This document shows positions 32,699 to 38,977 of a DNA stretch of 39,133 bases, one piece after another. The DNA lies in assembly GCA_030699455.1 (NCBI GenBank), contig JAUYMN010000028.1, forward strand, positions 1-39,133, in the 5' to 3' direction. Source of the DNA: Nanobdellota archaeon (lineage in GTDB: Archaea > Nanobdellota > Nanobdellia > SCGC-AAA011-G17 > UBA489). Both the position numbers and the translations under genes were made by a program. The stretch's first letter is position 1; each line of letters starts with the position of its first letter. The notes under the pieces were generated by a model that saw nothing but the letters and a program-made list of their open reading frames with translations, was not told where the DNA came from and made no database searches.

Positions 32699-33697
32699 AT
32701 GATTGGATTAAACTTAGCAGATATTATTTCTCAGATAAAGGACAAGGCTGGACTGTCTGATGAGGAAATTAAAATAAAGATTTCCCAAAAAAAAGACAGG
32801 TTGAGCGGACTTATCAGCGACGAGGGTGCAGCACATATACTTGCAAATGAGCTTGGAATTGATTTGATGGAATCAATCAGGAAACATGGTCTCAAGATTG
32901 AAAAATTACAATCAGGGATGAGGGTTGGTGTTACCGGCAAGGTTGTGAAGATGTATGAGGTGAGAAGTTTTAATAAAAATGGAAGGGAAGGAAGGGTTGG
33001 AAGTTTTCTTGTCGGTGATGATACAGGATTGATAAGAATTGTCTTGTGGGATGAAAACCATATTCTAAAGATGGAAAATGGTGACATCAAAGAAGGTGTT
33101 GTCATGAAGATTGAAAATGGCAATGTAAAAGAAAATAACGGCTATAAAGAAATGCATCTTGGCAATTACAGCACTATTGAACTAAATCCATCAGGTGTTG
33201 AAATTGTTATTATTCAGAGAACAGAACCACAAAACTTTTCTGGAAGTGTTAATGAAATAACTAAATTGAGTGATGCTAATGCTGGTGATAACATTTCTAT
33301 CTATGGAACCATTGTCCAGCTTTTTGATCCAAGGGCCTATGATGGTTGCAGTGAATGCGGTAGAAAAGCAGTCGATGGAAAGTGCAATAATCATCCAGGA
33401 GCAGCAATTAATAAGATTCCAATATTAAATTTCTTTGTTGATGATGGATATGGCGGTATGAGGGGCGTTGCATTTAGGGATCAGGCAGCCAATATATTAG
33501 GATTGAGTGAGAAGGAAATACAAATGATACTGGACAATCCCGTGAAATTTCAAGAAGTGAAAACTAAGGCATTAGGAATGCAGAAGGTTCTGAGTGGCAG
33601 GGTCAATTCCAATGAGATGTACAATAGAAATGAGTTTATGGTTAGATCAGTGCATGAAATGGATGCAAAAGAAGTATTAGCTAAGTTTTTAAATTAG
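32699..33697 (+). CDS. archaeal RPA-like single-stranded DNA-binding protein
   Basis: This 332-aa protein has at least two OB folds. The first covers about 75-165 (MRVGVTGKVVKMYEVRSF, then GRVGSFLVGDDTGLIRIVLW). The second covers about 195-275 (DNISIYGTIVQLFDPRAY) with an inserted zinc-ribbon (CSECGRKAVDGKCNNH). The N-terminal 65 residues form a helical domain (LSDEEIKIKISQKKDRLSGL) typical of euryarchaeal RPA41-like proteins. It coats single-stranded DNA in replication and RadA-dependent repair. It is monocistronic and leaderless by TATA spacing. Confidence 0.88.
   Translation: MIGLNLADIISQIKDKAGLSDEEIKIKISQKKDRLSGLISDEGAAHILANELGIDLMESIRKHGLKIEKLQSGMRVGVTGKVVKMYEVRSFNKNGREGRVGSFLVGDDTGLIRIVLWDENHILKMENGDIKEGVVMKIENGNVKENNGYKEMHLGNYSTIELNPSGVEIVIIQRTEPQNFSGSVNEITKLSDANAGDNISIYGTIVQLFDPRAYDGCSECGRKAVDGKCNNHPGAAINKIPILNFFVDDGYGGMRGVAFRDQAANILGLSEKEIQMILDNPVKFQEVKTKALGMQKVLSGRVNSNEMYNRNEFMVRSVHEMDAKEVLAKFLN
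33686..33693 (+). promoter_or_regulatory. TATA box of the 128-aa anchored protein
   Basis: TTTTTAAA is centred 25-26 nt before ATG 33715. It overlaps the end of the RPA-like gene. Confidence 0.4.
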
Positions 33698-33714
33698 TTC
33701 GTACTGTTATTTTT

Positions 33715-34101
33715 ATGGTAGTAAGAAAACCACATGGTGTGAATCATGGCATTGGTTCGGCTAAAAAAGGTGATATAATTCTATTATTGTCTTTGGTTGT
33801 TCTATTGCTGGCAATGGGTTATGCGAGAGATGGCAGACTGTTAAATCCAGTTACCGGCAACATTATTGAGGACTACAACGAAGTTTGGATGTCTGAGTGC
33901 AGTCCAGATGGAGCAAGCGATACAATTAATGAATTAGTTTATTTTTACGGATGTGGTGATGCTTCTGGAATGTGCTGGTTAGCTGCTAATGGTGTTGAAT
34001 TAAAAAAGAATATAATAGTTAATCTTGATTGCAGTGATAGTAATTCCAGGCAGGAATGGATTAATAATTGTGATGAGTTTTATGGTCATATTTGCAGTTA
34101 A
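33715..34101 (+). CDS. membrane-anchored or secreted Cys-containing protein
   Basis: This 128-aa protein has a basic N-terminus ending AKKGD, then one helix (about 20-36: IILLLSLVVLLLAMGYA) and an ectodomain of about 90 residues. Six Cys lie in loose pairs (SECSPDG, FYGCGD, GMCWLA, LDCSDS, NNCDEFYGHICS). The KKG before the helix recalls the pilin-like family, but the lead is longer. No named domain. Possibly an outlying member of the same surface system. Confidence 0.6.
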   Translation: MVVRKPHGVNHGIGSAKKGDIILLLSLVVLLLAMGYARDGRLLNPVTGNIIEDYNEVWMSECSPDGASDTINELVYFYGCGDASGMCWLAANGVELKKNIIVNLDCSDSNSRQEWINNCDEFYGHICS

Positions 34102-34194
34102 TGGTTTTATTGGTTGCCTGGCATCGCTTTTTAAGTTATCTGCCGTATTTTGAAAATCCTGCTTGTATAATTTCAGATTTTGTAAACTTAACTA

Positions 34195-34213
34195 ATGGCG
34201 GAAGCTCTGCTTT
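34195..34213 (+). repeat. 19-bp direct repeat, copy 1
   Basis: ATGGCGGAAGCTCTGCTTT is identical to 35460-35478. The two copies bracket the MNT-HEPN genes, about 1.27 kb apart. Confidence 0.85.
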
Positions 34214-34228
34214 GAGATTGGAGATAAA

Positions 34229-34264
34229 TACCAAAATCTGGTAAATTTATACCAAAAAATGGTA
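34229..34264. promoter_or_regulatory. tandem operators TACCA-N5-TGGTA (two boxes)
   Basis: Two perfect inverted repeats with the same arms and spacer length lie at 34229-34243 and 34250-34264. They are 21 bp centre to centre, two helical turns, and end 4 bp before the TATA box of the toxin-antitoxin locus. They are a likely binding site for an autoregulator such as the winged-helix part of the MNT protein. Confidence 0.6.
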
Positions 34265-34267
34265 AAC

Positions 34268-34275
34268 TATTTAAA
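34268..34275 (+). promoter_or_regulatory. TATA box of the MNT-HEPN locus
   Basis: TATTTAAA is centred 28 nt before ATG 34300. Confidence 0.5.
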
Positions 34276-34299
34276 TGACAAGTCTTCAACAATATTAAA

Positions 34300-34872
34300 A
34301 TGAAAGCAGAAGAAAAAGTGTATAAAGCATTCTTCGATTTAAAAGAGTCAAAACTCTACTATAATCAAATAAAAGAGCAAGCTAATCTATCCCATAGTTC
34401 GCTTCAAAATGCTCTGGAAAAACTAAAAAAAGCAAATATCTTAAGTGAAGAAAAGACAAAAGCAAACACTTTCTACAAAATAAAGGACAAAAAGCTCCTT
34501 GCCTTAAAATTCTCAGAGATAGCAACCCAAAAATTCAATAATCTAAATCCTAATATCAAAATACCATTAAAGAATTTTTTGAAAAAACTGCCAGAGGATA
34601 TATCCACCATCATCTTATTTGGCTCTGCATCCAGAAAAGAGGAAACAAAAGATAGTGATATAGATCTCTTAATAGTCTCCAATAAGAAGATAGACCTATC
34701 AACAAACAAAAAAGAGGCAGAAATAACTTCAAATTATCCTATCTCACTATTTAATGCAACCATAACACAATTTAAGGAGAATAAAGACCATGTCATAATT
34801 CAGGCAAGAAAGACAGGTTTCCCAATATACAAAGAACAGAACTTTTATGAGGTGATTTTAGATGGATATTGA
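34300..34872 (+). CDS. MNT-type nucleotidyltransferase with winged-helix domain (antitoxin)
   Basis: Residues 1-70 are a winged helix-turn-helix (YNQIKEQANLSHSSLQNALE). Residues 95-190 are a minimal nucleotidyltransferase: LFGSASRKEETKDSDIDLLI carries the GS and DxD catalytic motifs. MNT antitoxins neutralise HEPN ribonucleases, in studied cases by adding AMP to the toxin. The DNA-binding domain plus the paired operator boxes upstream suggest it represses its own operon. The stop overlaps the HEPN start. Base use is like its neighbours except for more C in third positions. Confidence 0.85.
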   Translation: MKAEEKVYKAFFDLKESKLYYNQIKEQANLSHSSLQNALEKLKKANILSEEKTKANTFYKIKDKKLLALKFSEIATQKFNNLNPNIKIPLKNFLKKLPEDISTIILFGSASRKEETKDSDIDLLIVSNKKIDLSTNKKEAEITSNYPISLFNATITQFKENKDHVIIQARKTGFPIYKEQNFYEVILDGY

Positions 34873-35360
34873 CCGGCTTTTTGCGGATAAAGAATACCTC
34901 GAGAGCGAAATTGAGTTCTTCCTATCAAAAAAAACACATCAAGATAATAATAAAAAACCATGAACTCACAAGTTCGCATATGGAAAAGGCAAGGCATAAT
35001 CTGGAATTCTATCAATTGAACAAAAAACACGATAAATTCAACGATTGGCTAGTTGTAATATTATACTACGCACTTTATCATTCCGCATTAGCATTAGTTA
35101 CAAACAAAAATTATGCCTCAAAGAACCATTATGCAACTATACTCATTCTCATAAAAGAATACAACATAACAAAAGAAGAGGCTCAACTTTTAAACGAACT
35201 TTCCATCAATAAAGAAGACGCTGAGCTATACACTCAACTCAAAGATGATAGGCATGACGCAAGCTATGCGACAAATATTAAGTTTGACAACCAGACAATA
35301 CAAGACTATGAAATCAAAGTAAACGAGTTCATTAACAAAGCTCAGGAAATGATACAATGA
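34862..35360 (+). CDS. HEPN-domain toxin, frameshifted near the N-terminus
   Basis: The protein-like sequence switches frame. From ATG 34862 it reads MDIDRLFADKEYLESEIEFF and stops at a TGA just after the A-run near 34952-34957. The rest (HMEKARHNLEFYQLNKKHDK, then a HEPN helical bundle with LYYALYHSALAL and DDRHDASYAT) continues in the next frame, which the track starts at TTG 34869. Removing one A from the run of six restores a single 166-residue frame. Either the toxin is broken or the run holds a sequencing error; translation could also restart at ATG 34980. HEPN proteins are RNases paired with MNT antitoxins. Confidence 0.7.
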
Positions 35361-35545
35361 AAAAACTCATAATCGAAGAACACGTTGAAGAGAATGTTTT
35401 GGATATTCTCAAATCATTAGATTACACTATAACCAGGGGGAGCAATGAAGAATATTTGCATGGCGGAAGCTCTGCTTTAAGAGCAGACTATAATTTGTTT
35501 ATAAAGGCACTTACCGTACTTACCATCTGGAACATAATTCTTTAA
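35357..35545 (+). pseudogene. truncated type I restriction HsdR (N-terminal scrap)
   Basis: Residues 1-46 (MKKLIIEEHVEENVLDILKS through GGSSALRADYN) look like the very N-terminus of a type I restriction enzyme R subunit. R subunits are normally about 1000 aa; this frame ends after 62 residues with unrelated sequence (LFIKALTVLTIWNIIL). It starts in an ATGA overlap with the HEPN gene, as in type I restriction operons that carry a toxin-antitoxin pair. The R-subunit assignment is by recall of motif, not alignment. Confidence 0.55.
35460..35478 (+). repeat. 19-bp direct repeat, copy 2
   Basis: It is identical to 34195-34213 and sits inside the HsdR-like scrap, where it codes for GGSSAL. Confidence 0.85.
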
Positions 35546-35637
35546 ATAATATCCGAGTTTATTTACTTATAGCCTAAAAAGGGCAAAAAAATCAAAACCT
35601 AAAAGGGCCTTTGCTTTTGCAAGGGTAGGAGACAAAA

Positions 35638-35937
35638 ATGAAAAAAGAAGATGTAAAAATAAGTTCTATGGATTCAGTTCCAAATAGGCCATATAAAGAT
35701 TGGAAGGCCGGAAATATACAAGCCGCCATCTGGAAGAATAAGAAAAATATGGAAGATGGTTCTGAGATTGAGTTTAAGACAGTCAGTCTTACAAGAAGTT
35801 ATAAGAAGCCAGGCGAAGATTTGTGGAGACACGATGTTCTAAATCTAAGAAGGAACGACATACAAAAAGTTATGGTCGTGTTACAAAAGGCACAAGAAGA
35901 AGTTTTACTTTCTGAGAAAAAAGATGAAGGGGATTGA
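35638..35937 (+). CDS. conserved small protein upstream of radA
   Basis: This 99-aa soluble protein carries the pattern WKAGNIQAAIWKN near 22-34, then TVSLTRSYKK and LRRNDIQKVMVVLQKAQEE. I recall similar small uncharacterised proteins (AGxIxATxWxN with a strand-rich middle) in bacteria and archaea, some suspected of binding nucleic acid; no function is established from sequence. GGAG precedes the ATG by about 7 nt. Its stop abuts the radA start, so the two are co-transcribed, which suggests a link to recombination or single-strand binding. Confidence 0.75.
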   Translation: MKKEDVKISSMDSVPNRPYKDWKAGNIQAAIWKNKKNMEDGSEIEFKTVSLTRSYKKPGEDLWRHDVLNLRRNDIQKVMVVLQKAQEEVLLSEKKDEGD

Positions 35938-36906
35938 TTGGCTATGACAAAAACTAAAAAAGAAATTGGAATTACTGATTTGCCAGGTGTCGGTGCTGCT
36001 ACTGCAGAAAAGCTTGCAGAAGCAGGTTTTAATACTTTAATGTCATTAGCTGTTGCAAGTCCTGGAACTATTGTTGAAATTGCTGGAGTTGGTGAAGCTC
36101 CGGCAAGAAAAATTATTAATTCTGCAAGAAATTCTTTGGAAATGGGTTTCGAAAATGGTGTAGAGTTGCTTGAAAAAAGAAAAGCTATTTCTAAGATTAG
36201 TACTGGGAGCAAGGCTTTTGATGCCTTGATGGGCGGTGGTATTGAAAGCGGTGCCATAACTGAGGCTTATGCTGCTTTTGGTAGCGGTAAAACAAGTCTT
36301 GCGCATCAACTAGCTGTAAATGTTCAATTGCCAAGAGAACAAGGTGGTGCTGAAGGCATAGCAGTCTGGATTGATACTGAGGGAACCATTAGACCAGAGT
36401 ATTTGGAGAAAATTGCTATTGCAAAGGGCATGGATCCTGCCGAAGCACTAAAAAACTTTAGAGGGGTGAGGGCATTTAACAGTGATCATCAGATGCTCTT
36501 GGTTGAAAAGATAGGTGATTTAATAGAAAAAGAAAAATTACCTGTTAAACTTATTATTGTTGACAGCTTGATGGGACATTTTAGAAGTGAATTTGTTGGA
36601 AGAGGAACCCTTGCTGATAGACAGCAGAAGCTGAATAAACATATGCACGCTTTATTAAAGTTAGCTACCCAGCATAATATTGCAATATATGTTACTAATC
36701 AAGTAATGGCAAAGCCAGATACCTTTTTTGGAGATCCTACTACTGCTATTGGGGGGCACATAGTTGCACATACCTCTACATACAGGATTTATTTAAGAAG
36801 GGGTAAAAAAGGAGCAAGAGTTGCCAAGCTTGTAGACGCCCCTGCAATGGCTGATGGCGAGTGCGCTTTTATAGTGACTGATGAAGGAGTTAGAGACGTT
36901 CCGTAG
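35938..36906 (+). CDS. radA: RadA recombinase
   Basis: This archaeal RecA/Rad51-family enzyme forms filaments on single-stranded DNA for homologous recombination. An N-terminal helix-hairpin-helix domain ([24 protein letters not shown]) covers residues 12-65. Walker A ([10 protein letters not shown]) is near 119, [11 protein letters not shown] near 145 and Walker B ([11 protein letters not shown]) near 208. The loop-2 region ([20 protein letters not shown]) lies near 258. The length (322 aa) is usual. The start is TTG 35938 (with GGGG upstream) or ATG 35944. Walker A is preceded by EAYAA rather than the common EFFGE, a small deviation. Confidence 0.95.
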   Translation: MAMTKTKKEIGITDLPGVGAATAEKLAEAGFNTLMSLAVASPGTIVEIAGVGEAPARKIINSARNSLEMGFENGVELLEKRKAISKISTGSKAFDALMGGGIESGAITEAYAAFGSGKTSLAHQLAVNVQLPREQGGAEGIAVWIDTEGTIRPEYLEKIAIAKGMDPAEALKNFRGVRAFNSDHQMLLVEKIGDLIEKEKLPVKLIIVDSLMGHFRSEFVGRGTLADRQQKLNKHMHALLKLATQHNIAIYVTNQVMAKPDTFFGDPTTAIGGHIVAHTSTYRIYLRRGKKGARVAKLVDAPAMADGECAFIVTDEGVRDVP

Positions 36907-36923
36907 ACGTCTACTTCTTTTTA
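36903..36923 (+). terminator. palindrome plus T-rich tract after radA
   Basis: GTAGACGTCTAC, a perfect 12-bp palindrome, overlaps the radA stop codon and is followed by CTTCTTTTTA after one T. It could act as a weak terminator. Confidence 0.35.
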
Positions 36924-36929
36924 TAAAGC

Positions 36930-36937
36930 ATATAAGG
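36930..36937 (+). promoter_or_regulatory. TATA box of the nucleotidyltransferase pseudogene
   Basis: ATATAAGG is centred 26-27 nt before the ATG at 36960, showing that the dead gene keeps its promoter. Confidence 0.4.
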
Positions 36938-36959
36938 CCTTTATTTTAGTAGGTAACTG

Positions 36960-37220
36960 ATGAGAAGAATTCCAGAGAAAAGTATATTGGATAAATTTTG
37001 TATAGATCTTTGTAGAGTTATTGAGAAACATATTGAATACATTGTTGTTTCTGGTTTTGTGGTGATATCTTCTTGAAGGGCAAGAGCTATGGAAGATATA
37101 GATATGATTATCTCTAGATTAGATAAAGAGTCTTTCATTGAACTGTATAATAATTTAATTGAAAATGGATTTGTTTGTATGTAATCTAGTGATTCTTTAG
37201 AGATACGCTACGACTCAGTT
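36960..37220 (+). pseudogene. nucleotidyltransferase-like gene with two nonsense codons
   Basis: The frame from ATG 36960 reads MRRIPEKSILDKFCIDLCRV, then YIVVSGFVVISS-stop-RARAMEDIDMII, then LIENGFVCM-stop-SSDSLEIRYD. Without the stops this resembles the archaeal SGY/FVAI-x-GRxRxTEDID nucleotidyltransferase family linked to toxin-antitoxin systems. The TGA sits where Gly is expected and the TAA where Gln would fit, each one base change away. The frame is otherwise intact, but it ends before the usual length of about 170 aa. The region 36907-37237 contains nothing else apparent. Confidence 0.65.
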
Positions 37221-37232
37221 TGAACTCTTTGA

Positions 37233-38405
37233 TTAAGTAGGCGAGCGGGGGATTGAACCCCGGTCTTGGCCTCCGCAGGGCCACGTACTATCCACTATAC
37301 TACTCGCCTTTTTTAATCGTTGAATGTGTTTTGGGTTATTTGAACCTATTTCATCCATCCATTTTTTAAACATTGTTGGTCCATTTAAATATACTGCATA
37401 TTTGTATTTTACTGCAATATAACCAAGCTTTGTTAAAATATCAAATAATTGTTCTATAAATTCTGTAGATTTTATTGATATTGAAATTACTGGATAAGTT
37501 TTTCTACTTATGTAAACACATCCGTCTGTGTCAAATAACCCTCTTAAAAGTGCACGATATATTTTTTTATTTTTTGTTGCAAGAATTTGTTTTGGAATTT
37601 TTACTTTTTCAACTTTTTTCCCCCTTGGCAATCTCAAAACAATACTTTTGAAGTCAGCTAATGCCTTCGAACAAACTTCAAAACCTGAAAGATTTGGAAA
37701 TTGTCTTAATTTTAGGTCTAAATTGTAGACATCTTTGTAGAGTTTGAACATATAATTTTCAAAATATCTTTCTTCTCTTTTGTGACACCTGACAGAAAAG
37801 CAATTTCTATTTTTGCTTAGGTATCCATCCCCTATATGTATCCCTACTTCTTCTGCTAATTTAGTAGTTATTTTATTAGGGAGTTTTATTTTTCTCTCAT
37901 TATCTTTATGTGAATTTTTGATATTTTTTGTGTTTAGAAAGATTATTTCATTTGTGAAAAACTTTTGATATTTTTCTTCTAACTTTTTGCTTGCTAACTC
38001 TCTTTTTTTGATTTTTCCAATTAGTATCTTTTGTTTTAGATCTTTTCCATATTTTCCCCATAGATTACATCTAGTGGGTGATAGTTTTCCCATTGCCCTC
38101 ATGATTTTTGAATATTCTTTTTCCCCTACTCTTTCCCGTAACAATTTTGGTGCAATTATCCCCCCTATTTTTCCACCTTTCACTGCACCCCAATTATCTT
38201 GTTGCTGATCTAAAATTTCTAGATTATTTAATTCTAAAGGGATTATCTTGGAAGGAAGATAATTTTCTCCATATCTCCATTGTTTAAGGCCCCCTAGTGA
38301 AACATTCATTTTTTTAGATAATTCTTTTAGAGATTTGGAGTTATGCTTTTCTTTCAAGTGATTGAATAATTTTTTTCTTGATTTTTCCGATAATTTTAAT
38401 CTCAT
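37233..38405 (-). CDS. LAGLIDADG homing endonuclease, frame running through tRNA-Arg
   Basis: This 390-residue frame has two LAGLIDADG motifs, AEEVGIHIGDGYLS (about 184-197) and ALLRGLFDTDGCVY (about 285-298), with the catalytic acids present. This gives a monomeric double-motif enzyme. The N-terminal 60 residues include an HTH-like part (LKELSKKMNVSLGGLKQWRY), and a GGKIGGIIAPKL segment follows. The natural end is probably near NNPKHIQRLKK (residue 366), but no stop occurs there. The frame continues through the whole tRNA, adding about 24 residues, to TAA at 37233. A TATA-like GTTTAAAA (38427-38434, minus) is 25 nt before the ATG. Confidence 0.85.
   Translation of the reverse strand: MRLKLSEKSRKKLFNHLKEKHNSKSLKELSKKMNVSLGGLKQWRYGENYLPSKIIPLELNNLEILDQQQDNWGAVKGGKIGGIIAPKLLRERVGEKEYSKIMRAMGKLSPTRCNLWGKYGKDLKQKILIGKIKKRELASKKLEEKYQKFFTNEIIFLNTKNIKNSHKDNERKIKLPNKITTKLAEEVGIHIGDGYLSKNRNCFSVRCHKREERYFENYMFKLYKDVYNLDLKLRQFPNLSGFEVCSKALADFKSIVLRLPRGKKVEKVKIPKQILATKNKKIYRALLRGLFDTDGCVYISRKTYPVISISIKSTEFIEQLFDILTKLGYIAVKYKYAVYLNGPTMFKKWMDEIGSNNPKHIQRLKKASSIVDSTWPCGGQDRGSIPRSPT
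37238..37309 (-). tRNA. tRNA-Arg (anticodon GCG)
   Basis: The minus strand folds as a complete tRNA. The 7-bp acceptor stem is AGGCGAG/CTCGCCT, followed by TA. The D arm is GTAT-AGTGGATA-GTAC, and the anticodon stem TGGCC/GGCCA carries loop CTGCGGA (anticodon GCG). A 4-nt variable loop precedes T arm CGGGG-TTCAATC-CCCCG, and the discriminator is A. The D loop has GG and A20, as expected for Arg. No intron is present and CCA is not encoded. The tRNA lies entirely inside the reading frame of the upstream endonuclease. Confidence 0.93.
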
Positions 38406-38449
38406 GAGGGTATAAAGTATTTCTCTTTTTTTAAACTTTCTATAGGGAC

Positions 38450-38464
38450 TATACTGCCAGTATA
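38450..38464. promoter_or_regulatory. inverted repeat TATACTG-C-CAGTATA
   Basis: This perfect 7-bp inverted repeat with a 1-bp centre lies in the gap between the endonuclease and Zn-ribbon genes, upstream of both TATA boxes. It may be an operator; no regulator is known. Confidence 0.35.
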
Positions 38465-38488
38465 TTTTCGAAAAAATATTTAGTAAGA

Positions 38489-38496
38489 TTTATAAG
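38489..38496 (+). promoter_or_regulatory. TATA box of the translation cluster
   Basis: TTTATAAG is centred 28 nt before ATG 38521 of the Zn-ribbon gene. Confidence 0.5.
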
Positions 38497-38520
38497 TCTT
38501 CTTTTTGGGTCTTTTATGAA

Positions 38521-38697
38521 ATGGAAGAAAAAGCACAAAAATGCGTGAGTATGGGTAGAACTGTGATTAATGATAAAGGCAGTGTAACTTTTAATTGTCC
38601 GGGGTGTGGAAATCAAAAGATTACTAGGTCATTCAAAGCCAGACAAATTTCTGCAAGGTATAAATGCGAAGAGTGTTCTTTTGAGGGACCTAATTAA
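38521..38697 (+). CDS. small Zn-ribbon RNA-binding protein (COG2888-like), partly degenerate
   Basis: This 58-aa protein is missing from the ORF track. It aligns by eye with the archaeal Zn-ribbon proteins predicted to act in translation, often found next to aEF-1beta: NCPGCGNQKITR and YKCEECSFEGP are the core. Those two CxxC pairs can bind one zinc. The other expected pairs are altered: the first is KCVSMG (second Cys replaced by Met), and the RCxxCR position reads RSFKAR. A TATA box 28 nt upstream and the aEF-1beta gene starting after 1 nt support the gene. Confidence 0.85.
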   Translation: MEEKAQKCVSMGRTVINDKGSVTFNCPGCGNQKITRSFKARQISARYKCEECSFEGPN

Positions 38698-38698
38698 G

Positions 38699-38977
38699 AT
38701 GGCCAGAGTTATAATAAAATTTAGAGTAATGCCTGCTGATGCTGAGGCCGATTTAGGATTAATTAAATCTAAATTAAAAGAGGAAATTGAAAATTTTGGT
38801 GGGTCTATTCATGGAGAGATGACTGAGGATCCTGTTGCTTTTGGTCTGAAATCCATTGGAGTCTCTTTTACTTATGATGAGGCGAAGGGGACAACAGATG
38901 ATCTTGAAGATAGCTTATGTGAGGATGAAAATATACAAAGTGTTGAAGTTGTAAGTGTTGGAAGGACTATGGGATGA
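38699..38977 (+). CDS. ef1b: translation elongation factor aEF-1beta
   Basis: This is the guanine-nucleotide exchange factor for aEF-1alpha. It has 92 aa, the normal archaeal size: MARVIIKFRVMPADAEADL at the start, IHGEMTEDPVAFGLKSIGV in the middle and VEVVSVGRTMG at the end are characteristic. The ORF track extends it upstream to 38606 in the Zn-ribbon gene. The ATG at 38699, 1 nt after the Zn-ribbon stop, is clearly the start. Its stop overlaps the HIT gene start (ATGA-type). Confidence 0.93.
   Translation: MARVIIKFRVMPADAEADLGLIKSKLKEEIENFGGSIHGEMTEDPVAFGLKSIGVSFTYDEAKGTTDDLEDSLCEDENIQSVEVVSVGRTMG

Larger units (their letters stand above)
34102..34299. other. intergenic region with HsdR-like scrap and toxin-antitoxin control region
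   Basis: No gene is visible. It holds the first copy of a 19-bp direct repeat (34195-34213), followed by an in-frame GGSSALR-coding scrap, two operator-like boxes and the TATA box of the MNT-HEPN locus. The first 90 bp show nothing recognisable. Confidence 0.6.

Noticed and set aside
34869-35360. HEPN protein starting at TTG 34869 as listed in the ORF track
   Set aside because: The first 30 residues of that frame look non-coding, while the frame from ATG 34862 reads like a genuine N-terminus; a frameshift explains both better.
36960-37220. Alternative genetic code with TGA read as Gly or Trp
   Set aside because: TGA is the normal stop of many intact genes here (DP1, radA partner, aEF-1beta, MNT), and the pseudogene also has an in-frame TAA.
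37233-38405. Endonuclease as an intron inside tRNA-Arg
   Set aside because: The tRNA folds completely within 37238-37309 with no missing half, so nothing is interrupted.
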